The notes under the pieces were generated by a model. That model was given only the letters and a program-made list of their open reading frames with translations, was not told the DNA's origin and did no database searches. From Plantactinospora soyae (GTDB taxonomy: Bacteria; Actinomycetota; Actinomycetes; Mycobacteriales; Micromonosporaceae), in the NCBI RefSeq assembly GCF_014874095.1, contig NZ_JADBEB010000001.1, positions 3,348,001 through 3,412,000 on the forward strand: DNA of 64,000 nucleotides, read 5' to 3'. Shown here piece by piece: positions 1 to 7,929 of this stretch. Positions within the stretch are counted from its first letter, which is position 1; every line of letters begins with the position of its first letter. The position numbers and the translations under genes are program-made.

Positions 1-2
1 CG

Positions 3-1868
3 CTGGGCGTACCCGAGCTGGCGGCCCGGCTGAGGGTGCCGCAGGACCGGTTCGGGCTGCTGGGCACCGGCCCACGCGACGCACCGGCCCGGCAACGCAC
101 CCTGGCGGCGGTGATCGACTGGAGTTGGCAACTGCTGACCGAGGCCGAGCGGGCCGTACTGCGCCGGCTGGCCGTCCACTCCGGCGGATGCACACTGGCG
201 GCTGCCGAGGCGGTGTGCGCTGGGGACGGTGCTCCGGCCGGTGAGGTGCTGGACCTGCTGGCCGGGCTGGTGGACCGTTCGCTGGTGGTACGCCACGACG
301 GGTCCCGCTTCCGGTTGCTGGAGTCGGTTTCCGCGTACTGCCTGGACCGGCTGCGGGAGGCCGGCGAGGAGACGGCGCTGCGCCGCCGGCACGCCGACCA
401 CTACCTGGCCCTGGCCGAGCGGACCGAACCGCAGTTGCGTGGACCTGGCCAGCGGGACGGGCTGCGCCGGCTTGACGCCGAGGCCGCGAACCTGCGGACG
501 GCCATGGAGACGTTCCGACGCGAGAATGCGGCCGAGCCGGCGCTGCGGCTGGCCGGGGCGCTGACCTGGTACTGGTTCATGCGTGGCCGGCTCACCGAGG
601 CCCGCCGGGCCCTGACCGGGGCGCTGGCCGTGCCGGGCGAGGCACCCGCCGTGGTCCGGGCCAGAGCCGAGACCTGGTACGCCGGCCTGGCGCTCCGGCA
701 GGGCGACCAGTCCGGATCGGACCGGAACGTCAGCCGCACCGAGGACGTCGCCCGCGCTGAGGACGTCGGACGCGCCGAGCTGACGCGGTCGAAGAGCGGG
801 CCGGAGTGGTCGAAGGGCGGGCCGGAGCGGGCGGCGGAGGTGCTGCGCGGGTACGAGAAGGTGGCCGAGCCGGTCGAACGGGCCCGGGCCGAGTGGTTCC
901 TGGCCACGTCGATCATCGACTTCGGCGACGAGCCAGCCACCGCGGAGCTGCTGGCGAGGGCACTGGAGACGTTCCGGGCGGCCGGGGACCGGTGGGGTGA
1001 GGCGGCGGTGCTGAGCACCCGGGCGATGCTCGCGCACATCCGGGACGACACGGCCGCGCTGGAGCACGACGCCCGGCGCAGCGCCACGCTCTTCGGCGAG
1101 CTGGGTGACGACTGGGGCGTACTACAGGCGACGGACTGGCTGATCGGCCTCGCGGACCTGACCGGCGACCACGCGGAGGCGGCCCGGCTGAGCCAGGCCG
1201 GCCTGCGGATGGCCGAGGAACTGGGGCTGTGGTCCGATGTGGCCGCCCGGCTCGGCTGGCTGGGCTGGATCTCGATGCAGGTCGGCGAATACCCGCGCGC
1301 CTACGAGTACGCGGAGCAGGCGAGGCGGCTGGCTGCCGAGCAGGGGCAGTGGTCCGGGGAGGTGTTCGCCACCATCAGCCTGGCCTTCGCCGCCCGGCGG
1401 GACGGAAAGCTCGACCCGGCCGAGGAGCACCTGCGGTGGCTGTTGACGTCCGCCCGGCAGCAGCAGAGCGGAGACGCCCACCCGCCGTACCTGTCGATGG
1501 TCCTGGTCGAGCTGGGGTTGCTGGCCGGGCAGCGGGGCGACCCGGTCGCGGCGTTGGCCTGGCACCGGGAGGGCTTCGACGTGTACCGGGACCAGGGTTC
1601 GGTGCGCGGGATGGCGTCGGCGCTGGAAGGGATGGCCGCCGCGCTGGTACTGGACGGGCGGTCCGGCCCGGCCGCGCGGTTGCTCGGCGCGGCCGACGCC
1701 GCCCGGCAGCAGTCCGGGCAGCCACTGTCCGCCTCGGACCGCGACGAGCTGGCGCCGACCACGGCGGCGGCCCGGACCGCCGAGCCCGACTTCGACGCCC
1801 TCTTCGCGGACGGCGCCGGGCTCACGCCCGAGCAGGCCCGGTCCCTGCTGGACAAGGACCCGGCCTGA
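3..1868 (+). CDS. C-terminal part of an AfsR/SARP-type regulator with STAND ATPase and TPR-like repeats (5' truncated by window)
   Basis: The open frame enters from the left edge, so only about 621 C-terminal residues are visible. The first residues (LGVPELAARL, then QRTLAAVIDWSW) match the stretch that follows the NTPase domain in AfsR/BTAD-family regulators, just before the winged-helix segment. The rest is alpha-helical and Ala/Leu-rich, as expected of a TPR sensor region. Such proteins are large cytoplasmic transcriptional activators, often of secondary metabolism. The DNA-binding and P-loop parts are outside the window. An Arg/Glu/Ser-rich insert (about residues 240-275) interrupts the repeats. 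A LuxR-family ATPase regulator with the same STAND core is an alternative, because the end that would tell them apart is missing. Confidence 0.75.
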   Translation: MGVPELAARLRVPQDRFGLLGTGPRDAPARQRTLAAVIDWSWQLLTEAERAVLRRLAVHSGGCTLAAAEAVCAGDGAPAGEVLDLLAGLVDRSLVVRHDGSRFRLLESVSAYCLDRLREAGEETALRRRHADHYLALAERTEPQLRGPGQRDGLRRLDAEAANLRTAMETFRRENAAEPALRLAGALTWYWFMRGRLTEARRALTGALAVPGEAPAVVRARAETWYAGLALRQGDQSGSDRNVSRTEDVARAEDVGRAELTRSKSGPEWSKGGPERAAEVLRGYEKVAEPVERARAEWFLATSIIDFGDEPATAELLARALETFRAAGDRWGEAAVLSTRAMLAHIRDDTAALEHDARRSATLFGELGDDWGVLQATDWLIGLADLTGDHAEAARLSQAGLRMAEELGLWSDVAARLGWLGWISMQVGEYPRAYEYAEQARRLAAEQGQWSGEVFATISLAFAARRDGKLDPAEEHLRWLLTSARQQQSGDAHPPYLSMVLVELGLLAGQRGDPVAALAWHREGFDVYRDQGSVRGMASALEGMAAALVLDGRSGPAARLLGAADAARQQSGQPLSASDRDELAPTTAAARTAEPDFDALFADGAGLTPEQARSLLDKDPA

Positions 1869-1878
1869 CCCGTGGCGT

Positions 1879-1917
1879 GCGTCGTCGCCTACTTCGGCGC
1901 GTCGTCGCCTACTTCGG
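1879..1917. repeat. 20-bp tandem duplication covering the 3' end of the DHFR-fold gene
   Basis: The 19-mer GCGTCGTCGCCTACTTCGG occurs at 1879-1897 and again at 1899-1917. The right copy holds the last codons and stop (CTA on the plus strand, 1909-1911) of the minus-strand reductase gene. The left copy carries the same stop 20 bp further on. It is one of several stop-containing tandem duplications in this window. Confidence 0.85.
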
Positions 1918-2475
1918 TACGTAGATGTGGACGACGATCCCGGAGTCGAACCGGTTCAGGTCGGCGAGCTTCAGGTGGGTGGTGTCGAAGCCGGCGCCCT
2001 CGAAGAGGTGCTTGCCGGCGCCGACGACGACCGGGAAGTACCAGAAGTGGAACTCGTCGACCAGACCGTGCTCCACCAGGGTGCGGTCCAGTTCACCGGT
2101 GCCCCACTTGAGGATGTTCTCGCCCGGCTGCTCCTTGAGCTTGGCGACCTCCTCGGCCACGTCCCCCTGGATGAGGGTGGCGTTCCAGGTGGTCTCGGTC
2201 AGGGTCCGCGACGCCACGTACTTGGGCATGCTGTTCATCTCGTCGGCGCCGGGTCCCGACTGCGCGCCCCACGCCGCCGCGAACCCCTCGTACGTCACCC
2301 GCCCCAGCAACATGGCGTCGGCCGATTCCGTCAACTTCTGGGCGTAGCCGGCGTGGTCGTCGTCCCAGTACGGGTGGCCCCAGTGCTGCGGTTCCGCCCG
2401 GGACGCCGTGGACGGGCGGGTGTCGTCGATGATCCCGTCCAGCGACACGAACGTCGACTCGATGAGCTTGCGCAT
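1909..2475 (-). CDS. Dihydrofolate reductase-fold family protein (RibD C-terminal/YyaP-like)
   Basis: A 188-residue protein with the family hallmarks: N-terminal STFVSLDGIID, AMLLGRVTYEGFA around residue 55, KYVASRTL near residue 85, and the C-terminal LVDEFHFWYFPVVVGAGKHLF. Members share the dihydrofolate reductase fold and are assumed to be NADPH-dependent reductases, but most, including this type, have no assigned substrate. A GAGGGAG ribosome-binding site lies about 7 nt upstream of the ATG. The gene is convergent with the regulator at the left edge and separated from it by the duplicated gene end. It is probably a single-gene unit. Confidence 0.88.
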   Translation of the reverse strand: MRKLIESTFVSLDGIIDDTRPSTASRAEPQHWGHPYWDDDHAGYAQKLTESADAMLLGRVTYEGFAAAWGAQSGPGADEMNSMPKYVASRTLTETTWNATLIQGDVAEEVAKLKEQPGENILKWGTGELDRTLVEHGLVDEFHFWYFPVVVGAGKHLFEGAGFDTTHLKLADLNRFDSGIVVHIYVPK

Positions 2476-2919
2476 CGTTCTGCTCCCTCTGCTCCGTACT
2501 GGCCCGTGCAGCCTGTCCGGTGATTACCAGCCTGCCGGCGGCGCCTTACGGTTTCCTTCCGATCGCCCTTCCCCGGCCGACCGGACGACGTCGGGAGGGA
2601 GTTCCTGACCAGCGGATTCAAGGTTTCCACAGGTTATCGGCTAGGTCGTTGGGGGAGGCTTGGCGTCGCGGGGCAGGGTCACGGTGCCGGGAGATGACGG
2701 GAACGTGACCAGACTCGGGGGAAAACGAAGAAAGCGACAGACCTACCCGACCCCACATGGGCCTCGGGCGGGGTCAGGATCCACGGCTAGTGACTGACCC
2801 GCGCGCTCCGCGCGCGGCCCGACGGGGGGTGGACGCGCCCCGCCTCCCTTGCGGGCGGCGGGGCGCGTCGACGTACGGCCGTCGTTCTGGACGGCCTCAG
2901 CGGTCAGGCGTACGGGAAA
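2476..2919. other. Intergenic region, no gene seen
   Basis: No open frame here has convincing codon usage on either strand. The left end should hold the promoter of the minus-strand reductase gene. The right end holds the hairpin at 2832-2869 and a small GC-only inverted repeat near 2800-2818. Confidence 0.6.
2832..2869 (-). terminator. GC-rich hairpin downstream of the cyclophilin gene
   Basis: A perfect 13-bp stem (GACGCGCCCCGCC at 2832-2844, complement at 2857-2869) encloses a 12-nt loop about 50 bp beyond the cyclophilin stop codon. There is no U-tract, which is common for high-GC actinobacterial terminators. Its position supports a terminator for the minus-strand gene. Confidence 0.6.
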
Positions 2920-3771
2920 TCAGCTCACGGTCAGCGTCTCGATCGTGACCCCGAGCTTCGGTACGCCGCCTCCGGCGGGACTGGAACTGTCATGACCGCC
3001 GGCCGCGACCCGATCGACGATGTCGAGCCCCGTGGTGACCGTGCCGAACGGGGTGTAGATCGGCTGGAGCGCGGTCGAGCTGTCCTTGAAGATGATGAAG
3101 AACTGGCTGCTGTTCGTACCGGGGCTTCCGGTGTTCGCCATCGCCACCACGCCTCGGCCGTACTGCGCACCGCTGAGGTTCTCGTCGCCGAACTGATAGT
3201 CCGGCCCACCCGCTCCGGTGCCACTCGGGTCGCCACACTGGAGGACGAAGATCCCCTCGGTGACCAGGCGGTGGCACGTACTCCGGTCGAAGAACTTCTG
3301 GTTCGCCAGGTGCTGGAAGCTCGCCACCGTGCAGGGTGTCCGGGCCCGGTCCATCGTGATCACGATGGATCCCTGGTTGGTCGTCAGCTGCATCGTGGCG
3401 GTGCCGGTGCGGGCGGCCCCGGCGAAGTCCGGCAGGCCGACCGCCTTGGTTTCGGGCCGCACCGGTTGGCTGGCACCGGCGCACGCCAACGGCGACGACG
3501 CTCCCGCAGACGACGAGGTGCCACTGCTGGTCGGGTCTGAGCCGCCGTCGGTCCTGACCTCGCTCAGGTAGTACGCCACGAGGCCGACGCAGCCGACACC
3601 CAGGCAGAGCGCCACCACCACGCCCGCGCTGATCAGCGCGATCGTCAGGGGGCGTCGGCTCTTCGCTGGCGGTTGACCGGGCGGAACCGGCGGACCCGGG
3701 GGACCCGGCGGGTACGGCGGAGGGGGTGGACCGGACCCGGGAGGAGGCGGTTCGAAAGGCGGCTGACTCAC
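2920..3771 (-). CDS. Membrane-anchored cyclophilin-type peptidyl-prolyl cis-trans isomerase
   Basis: A 283-residue protein in three parts. A cytoplasmic Pro/Gly-rich tail (1-38) is followed by one transmembrane helix (about 44-68, LTIALISAGVVVALCLGVGC). After a Ser/Thr-rich linker, a cyclophilin domain fills about residues 120-283. Cyclophilin landmarks are CTVASFQHLANQKFFD, CHRLV, VLQCGDP, GVVAMANTG and SSQFFI. The classical catalytic Arg motif (FHRxxxxF) is partly kept as CHRLVTEGIFVLQ. The enzyme should assist folding outside the membrane. It ends before the terminator hairpin, and the next upstream gene stops 5 bp from its start, so the two probably form an operon. Confidence 0.92.
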   Translation of the reverse strand: MSQPPFEPPPPGSGPPPPPYPPGPPGPPVPPGQPPAKSRRPLTIALISAGVVVALCLGVGCVGLVAYYLSEVRTDGGSDPTSSGTSSSAGASSPLACAGASQPVRPETKAVGLPDFAGAARTGTATMQLTTNQGSIVITMDRARTPCTVASFQHLANQKFFDRSTCHRLVTEGIFVLQCGDPSGTGAGGPDYQFGDENLSGAQYGRGVVAMANTGSPGTNSSQFFIIFKDSSTALQPIYTPFGTVTTGLDIVDRVAAGGHDSSSPAGGGVPKLGVTIETLTVS

Positions 3772-3776
3772 GCGGG

Positions 3777-4226
3777 TCAGCGTACCGATGGGATCGGCGA
3801 CGCGCCGGGCGGCGATGAGTCGGAGGCGGGGACGTCGGGGACGTCGGCCTCGACCAGTTCGGCTCCGACGAGGACGCTCAGCCGCTGAGCCTCGCGCGGA
3901 TCGTCGGCGAAGAGCCTGATCCGAACCTCACCGGGCGTGACCCGGAAGCGCCGGTCGAGGTCGTCCCCGACCAGGTCGGCCACCGCGAGCTGCCCGTCGG
4001 CCACCAGCAGGCGCCCGTCGAAGACACACGGATCTCCTTCGGGTACGTCGGCCTCGGCCGCCGTCACCCGGATCGTGATCGGACAGTCCGCCACCGCAGC
4101 GAGGATGCAGGTCTCCTCGGCCGCCACCAGGGAGTACTCCAGATCCAGTTCCGGGATGTCGCCGCCCGCGCCGACCGCCTCGATCCGCACGACAGCCCAG
4201 GGAAAGGAGGCAGTGAATTCGTACAT
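3777..4226 (-). CDS. Uncharacterised protein, 149 aa
   Basis: I do not recognise a family. The ATG at 4226 begins MYEFTASFPWAVVRIEA. A longer frame reaches a TTG at 4268 but adds a poor, Gly-rich segment and no better ribosome-binding site, so the ATG is preferred. The sequence is rich in Val, Glu and Asp, predicts mostly beta-strands, and ends in a Pro/Ser tail. It has no signal peptide or membrane segment. Only 5 bp separate its stop from the cyclophilin start, so the two are likely co-transcribed. Codon use is normal for the window. Confidence 0.6.
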   Translation of the reverse strand: MYEFTASFPWAVVRIEAVGAGGDIPELDLEYSLVAAEETCILAAVADCPITIRVTAAEADVPEGDPCVFDGRLLVADGQLAVADLVGDDLDRRFRVTPGEVRIRLFADDPREAQRLSVLVGAELVEADVPDVPASDSSPPGASPIPSVR

Positions 4227-4308
4227 GCGCCCGATCCGGTTACCGCTGCCGGGGAAGCCGGCCGACAAAGGCCAGCCAGGAGGTGGGGTCGAAGGTCAGG
4301 GCCGGTCC

Positions 4309-4362
4309 GTTAGGAAGGGCCCCTTCTTCTACAAAAAGCGATATGAAGGGGCCCTTCCTAAC
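4309..4362. repeat. 54-bp dispersed palindrome, copy 1
   Basis: This runs from GTTAGGAAGG to CCTTCCTAAC with 18 perfectly paired bases per arm (GTTAGGAAGGGCCCCTTC) and a loop around CTACAAAAAGCGATAT. It starts 3 bp beyond the stop codon of the minus-strand kinase-like gene. It is one of five copies in the window; the others are at 17029, 47477, 54477 and 60126. Confidence 0.95.
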
Positions 4363-4365
4363 ACC

Positions 4366-4941
4366 TCAGTCGGGTAGGCGTGCCTCGGTGAGCTTTGCCA
4401 GGATCTCGTCCACACTCTGGTCCGGGGTCTGGTCGGAGTTGTCCAGCCACAGGCCGAGCCGGGGCGTGTCGTTGCGTACCGAGTAGTCCAGCGACTCCAC
4501 GGTCCATTCGCCGTACCCGTTCTTGGTTCTCGCCTCTTCGCGGTCCTGGAGCACCTCGGGGCGAGGAGCGAGTACGACGACGAAGCGGGGGCGGGTGGTG
4601 ATCAGAGCGAGGTAATCGGCGAGTTGGGGGCCGAGAATGACATCCTGGATCACGGCCGTGAAGCCCGACTGCGCATAACCGTCGGCCGTTGCCGCCGAGA
4701 GGCGGTAACGCAGTCGCAGTTGCGCCATCGCCTCGGTCGCCTGTTCCGGGGTGAACTCCTGCTGACCTGAGATGATCATGCGGCGGAACACGTCGCCGCG
4801 TACGTGGGCCGCTCGGGGGAGCCGCTCCGCGAGCCGTTGCGCGACGGTGGACTTACCGGCGGCCATGGCCCCGGTGATCACGATGACGGCGGCGGACAGA
4901 TCGATCATCTCGGGTGCCGAATCTACACCATGACCAGGCAT
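4366..4941 (-). CDS. AAA/P-loop small-molecule kinase-like ATPase
   Basis: A 191-residue protein from the ATG at 4941 (MPGHGVD). An internal ATG at 4908 is a second option. The frame stays open to 5130, but that stretch translates the degenerate repeats of the intergenic region and is not expected to be coding. A clear Walker A motif (GAMAAGKST) lies near residue 25, with DVFRRMI, a Q-D-V strand near residue 97 and an RxxR lid (DREEARTKNGYG). This matches zeta-toxin/adenylylsulfate-kinase-like P-loop kinases that phosphorylate small substrates; the substrate is unknown. Palindrome copy 1 follows its stop. Confidence 0.8.
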   Translation of the reverse strand: MPGHGVDSAPEMIDLSAAVIVITGAMAAGKSTVAQRLAERLPRAAHVRGDVFRRMIISGQQEFTPEQATEAMAQLRLRYRLSAATADGYAQSGFTAVIQDVILGPQLADYLALITTRPRFVVVLAPRPEVLQDREEARTKNGYGEWTVESLDYSVRNDTPRLGLWLDNSDQTPDQSVDEILAKLTEARLPD

Positions 4942-5002
4942 GACGAGATTATCCACCGGTACGCGGAGCGGGGCGCGGGCGCCACGTACTCCCGGGCCCC
5001 TC

Positions 5003-5127
5003 GGCGTCGACCGGTGGACAAACTCGCGCCGATGGGTGGGCGACTCCGCGTCGAGCGGTGGGCAGCTCCGTACCGGCCGGATGGGCGACTCCGCGCCGAC
5101 CGGTGGACGAGTCTTCGCCGACGGGTG
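5003..5127. repeat. Three degenerate ~45-bp direct repeats
   Basis: The element GCGACTCCGCG-TCGA-CGGTGG starts at 5040 and again, slightly changed, at 5085. A more diverged unit (GGCGTCGACCGGTGGAC) starts at 5003. They fill the divergent gap between the kinase-like and methyltransferase genes, where both promoters should lie. Confidence 0.6.
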
Positions 5128-5181
5128 CACAACGACACGTCGGGGCTGGTCAGGCCGTCCACGAGCCGGTTAGCTGGAGCG

Positions 5182-5895
5182 ATGCAGGAGGAGCACCCTC
5201 GCGCACCGTCCGACGAGGTCCTCGCGGGGCAGGCCGTCTACAACCGCCTCGTGCTGGCCGGCTACGACCAGTTCGTCCTGGGCCTGTCCTGTCGACTGCT
5301 CTGGCGCTGTCCCAAGCGGCACATGCTCGACAACTACCACCGCAACGTCGGCGCCCGCCACCTCGAGTTCGGCACCGGTACCGGGTACTTCCTCGACCGC
5401 TGCCGTTTTCCGGCCCGCCGACCCGAACTGACCCTGGTCGACCTGAACCCCACCGTGCTGCGGGTGAGCGCGGCCCGGGTCGCGCGGTACGAACCGGCGG
5501 TGGTGCAGGCGGACGTACTCCAGCCGTTGCCGTTTGACGAGGGGAAGCTCAAGACCGGCCACTACGACTCGGCCGGGGCGAACTTCCTGCTGCACTGCCT
5601 GCCCGGAAGCTGGCAGGAGAAGGGCGCGGTGCTGGCCAACGCGGCGGCGGCGCTCCGCCCCGGTGGTCGGGTGTTCGGCAGCACGATCCTGTCGTCGGGA
5701 GTGCAGGTCAGCGCGGCGGCCCGCCGGCTGATGGCGGTCTACAACGCCCGGGGCATTTTCCACAACACCGACGACGACCTGGCCGGGCTGCGCTGGCAAC
5801 TCGACAAGCGGTTCACCGACATCCGGGTCACCGTACGCGGCTGTGTCGCCCTTTTCGAGGCCACCAACCCGGTCCCGGAGAGTGCCGGGCACTGA
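5182..5895 (+). CDS. Class I SAM-dependent methyltransferase
   Basis: A 237-residue protein. The ATG at 5182 (MQEEHPRAPSD) is preferred to further in-frame starts upstream, which would translate the repeat region. The Rossmann motifs are in order: LEFGTGTGYFLDR near residue 60 (motif I, SAM binding), LTLVDLNP (acidic end of strand 2), VQADVLQPLPF (motif II) and LRPGGRVFGSTIL (motif post-II). The region before motif I (VYNRLVLAGYDQFVLGLSCRLLWRCP) is typical of actinobacterial small-molecule methyltransferases, some of them in natural-product loci. The substrate cannot be told from sequence. It runs divergently from the kinase-like gene and converges on the DUF6506 gene. Confidence 0.88.
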   Translation: MQEEHPRAPSDEVLAGQAVYNRLVLAGYDQFVLGLSCRLLWRCPKRHMLDNYHRNVGARHLEFGTGTGYFLDRCRFPARRPELTLVDLNPTVLRVSAARVARYEPAVVQADVLQPLPFDEGKLKTGHYDSAGANFLLHCLPGSWQEKGAVLANAAAALRPGGRVFGSTILSSGVQVSAAARRLMAVYNARGIFHNTDDDLAGLRWQLDKRFTDIRVTVRGCVALFEATNPVPESAGH

Positions 5896-5914
5896 TCGGG
5901 ACGCCCGGCGGCGG

Positions 5915-6241
5915 TCAACTGTCCCGGGCCTGCTCGGCCTCGAACTGCGCGCTGTACGCGGCGGCGCCCCGGACAGACTCCGCGCCGAAGGTGACGTGGC
6001 CGACCGGAACCCGACCGTCCACCGCCGCGATCACCCGGGCCGCGTCCTGGACGGAGAAACCGCCGCACAGTTCGATGAGCCCGACCCCCTGCTCGACCAG
6101 CGCGACCGCCACCGGGGCGGCCAGCGACTCGTCCGGTACGGGCACCAGCGTCGTCCGCTGTCCGCCTCGGTCGAGCACGACCCGGTCGGCCACCGGATCG
6201 GCTCCGGGATGTCCATAGAGGTACGCCCAATCGACGCTCAT
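5915..6241 (-). CDS. DUF6506 family protein
   Basis: A 108-residue protein matching the family from memory: MSVDWAYLYGHPGADP at the start, LIELCGGFSVQDAARVI in the middle, VPVGHVTFGAES near the end. No biochemical function is established for the family. No membrane segment or signal peptide is seen. It is a single gene, convergent with the methyltransferase 19 bp away. Confidence 0.8.
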   Translation of the reverse strand: MSVDWAYLYGHPGADPVADRVVLDRGGQRTTLVPVPDESLAAPVAVALVEQGVGLIELCGGFSVQDAARVIAAVDGRVPVGHVTFGAESVRGAAAYSAQFEAEQARDS

Positions 6242-6495
6242 CGCGGCTCCTCCGCTCCACTCGGGACAGCGATGTCTCGGCTAGCCACATCCTGATACCT
6301 CGATCCCACTTGAGGTCAACCCGTCCGGGCCCCTGCCGGGCTCCCCCTGCGGAGGGAGGGGGTTCACCTGCGGCCGGGAGGTTTCGGGGACCCGGGATCG
6401 CGATGGTGGTGACAGGACCCGGGAAAGGCTCCGGCCGGCCGGTACGCCGGCCGCAGCCCCGGAACCCGGGCCGACCGTCGACGAGAGGATCCGCC

Positions 6496-7587
6496 ATGGC
6501 CACCACCACCATCATCATCCCGGCGCACCATGACGCTGCCGGCACCATCGCCCCGCGCCGCTGGACGGACCGGATCGGCTACCTGGCCGCCGGCTTCACC
6601 GCGCTCTTCGGGCTACTGGCCTCGGCCTGGGCGATCATGGGTCACGGGTACCCGTTCGGGACCGCCGACCCGGATGGCGGGGGCAGCCTGCTGTGGCGGG
6701 TACCTGCGACGGTCGCGGCCCCGGTCTTCGCGGTGTTGCTGCTCGGCGCGGCGGTGACGGCACTGGCGATGGCCGGCCCACACGCGGTACGACTTCGCGG
6801 AGCGCCCCGGATCGCGCTGCTCGGGTACGGCTGGCTGGTCGCCGCCGGGCTGCTCCTGGTGGTCCCGGACGTGCAGGTGCTGACGTACGCCGGATACGCG
6901 CCGATGCTCATCGGTGGACTGCCGTTCGGCTGGCCCCCGGTCGACTACTCCGAACTGTTCACCCTGGCGCTGGGCTACAAGGTGTTCTCGATCGTGACCG
7001 GGCTGCTGCTGGCCCGAACCTTGTTGACCTGGCAGTTCCGTACCGTCGGGGCCTGTGCGTCCTGTGGACGTCGGGCCGGCGCCGCGACCTGGACCTCGGT
7101 GGAGTCGGCGACCCGCTGGGGGCGCTGGGCGGTCTACACCGCAGCCGTCATCCCGGTGCTGTACGCGGTCACCCGGTTCGCCTGGGCGGTCGGCATCCCG
7201 CTCGGCATCACCGACGAGTTCCTCGACGAGTTGCACGACACCGGCCTGGTCTGGGCCGGCCTCGGACTGGGTGCCTTCGGGGTGGTCGGCGCGATCCTGA
7301 CCCTGGGCCTGGTGCAACGCTGGGGTGAGCGGTTCCCCCGCTGGATGGTCGGGCTGGCCGGCCGCCGGGTGCCGATCAAGCTGGCCGTGGTCCCGGCCAC
7401 CTTCGTGGCGATCGCGATCAGCGCCGCCGGGCTGACCCTCTACGGGCAGCCGGAGCTCTTCGCGGAACTGGGTGGCGGCAGCCTGACGGTGATCCCGATG
7501 GCGCTCTGGCCGCTCTGGGGATTCGCGCTCGGCGCCGCCACCCTCGCGTACCACCTGCGCCGCCGGGGCGCCTGCGGGTACTGCTGA
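6496..7587 (+). CDS. Polytopic membrane protein, about nine TM segments, paralogue of the protein at 40591-41646
   Basis: A 363-residue protein starting at the ATG that follows GAGAGG (start-site choice: the upstream open frame is GC-rich leader). Hydrophobic segments occur at about residues 27-49, 68-95, 105-125, 155-175, 205-228, 255-280, 300-325 and 335-357. Between the later segments lies WGERFPRWMVGLAGRRVPIKLAVV, nearly the same as a loop in the protein at 40591. This marks an actinobacterial membrane family with no known role that I can name. Cys-rich spots are CASCGRR mid-protein and GACGYC at the C-terminus. Transport or sensing is possible but not shown. Confidence 0.7.
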   Translation: MATTTIIIPAHHDAAGTIAPRRWTDRIGYLAAGFTALFGLLASAWAIMGHGYPFGTADPDGGGSLLWRVPATVAAPVFAVLLLGAAVTALAMAGPHAVRLRGAPRIALLGYGWLVAAGLLLVVPDVQVLTYAGYAPMLIGGLPFGWPPVDYSELFTLALGYKVFSIVTGLLLARTLLTWQFRTVGACASCGRRAGAATWTSVESATRWGRWAVYTAAVIPVLYAVTRFAWAVGIPLGITDEFLDELHDTGLVWAGLGLGAFGVVGAILTLGLVQRWGERFPRWMVGLAGRRVPIKLAVVPATFVAIAISAAGLTLYGQPELFAELGGGSLTVIPMALWPLWGFALGAATLAYHLRRRGACGYC

Positions 7588-7651
7588 ACTTCCGTCGGGA
7601 GCGTGAACTCCGACTCAGGAGCGACGAGCTCGGGAGCGGACGAGCTCCGGG

Positions 7652-7819
7652 TCAGGAGCGGAACCGGATGTTCAGGGCGCCGAGGAGCACCCCGCCGAGC
7701 ATGCCGAGCGCGATGCCCAGCGCGAGGTTGTCGATCAACATGCCGATGACGACCCCGAACGGCAGCCCGAGGGCGACCCCCAGGCCGATCTTGTTTCCGG
7801 AATCGCGAGGTGTGCTCAT
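7652..7819 (-). CDS. Small glycine-zipper membrane protein, 55 aa
   Basis: The reading frame MSTPRDSGNKIGLGVALGLP...NIRFRS spans one hydrophobic hairpin with G-rich spacing (GLGVALGLPFGVVIGM, then GIALGMLGGVLLGAL). A charged Arg tail ends it. The pattern fits small glycine-zipper proteins that insert in membranes as tight helix pairs. Codon third positions are almost all G or C, supporting a real gene. It is divergent from the MoxR gene with about 110 bp between them. Function unknown. Confidence 0.7.
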   Translation of the reverse strand: MSTPRDSGNKIGLGVALGLPFGVVIGMLIDNLALGIALGMLGGVLLGALNIRFRS

Positions 7820-7916
7820 GCTGCCCCCTGTGGTCCGGATTCTGGCGCGGGTGCCGGCGGCACCAGTTCGATCATGGCTGGTCCGCCGGGTACCCGCAAT
7901 TGGTGGAATCTAGAGC

Positions 7917-7922
7917 TAGCGT
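7917..7922 (+). promoter_or_regulatory. -10 box of a leaderless promoter for the MoxR gene
   Basis: TAGCGT ends 7 nt before the GTG at 7930, so transcription probably starts on the start codon. No convincing -35 element was seen. Confidence 0.5.
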
Positions 7923-7929
7923 AGGGCGG

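Noticed and set aside
4309-4362. Frames that read through the 54-bp palindrome (KGPFLYKKR-like peptides)
   Set aside because: The same peptide appears at several copies because of the repeat DNA; it is a non-coding element that spurious frames cross.
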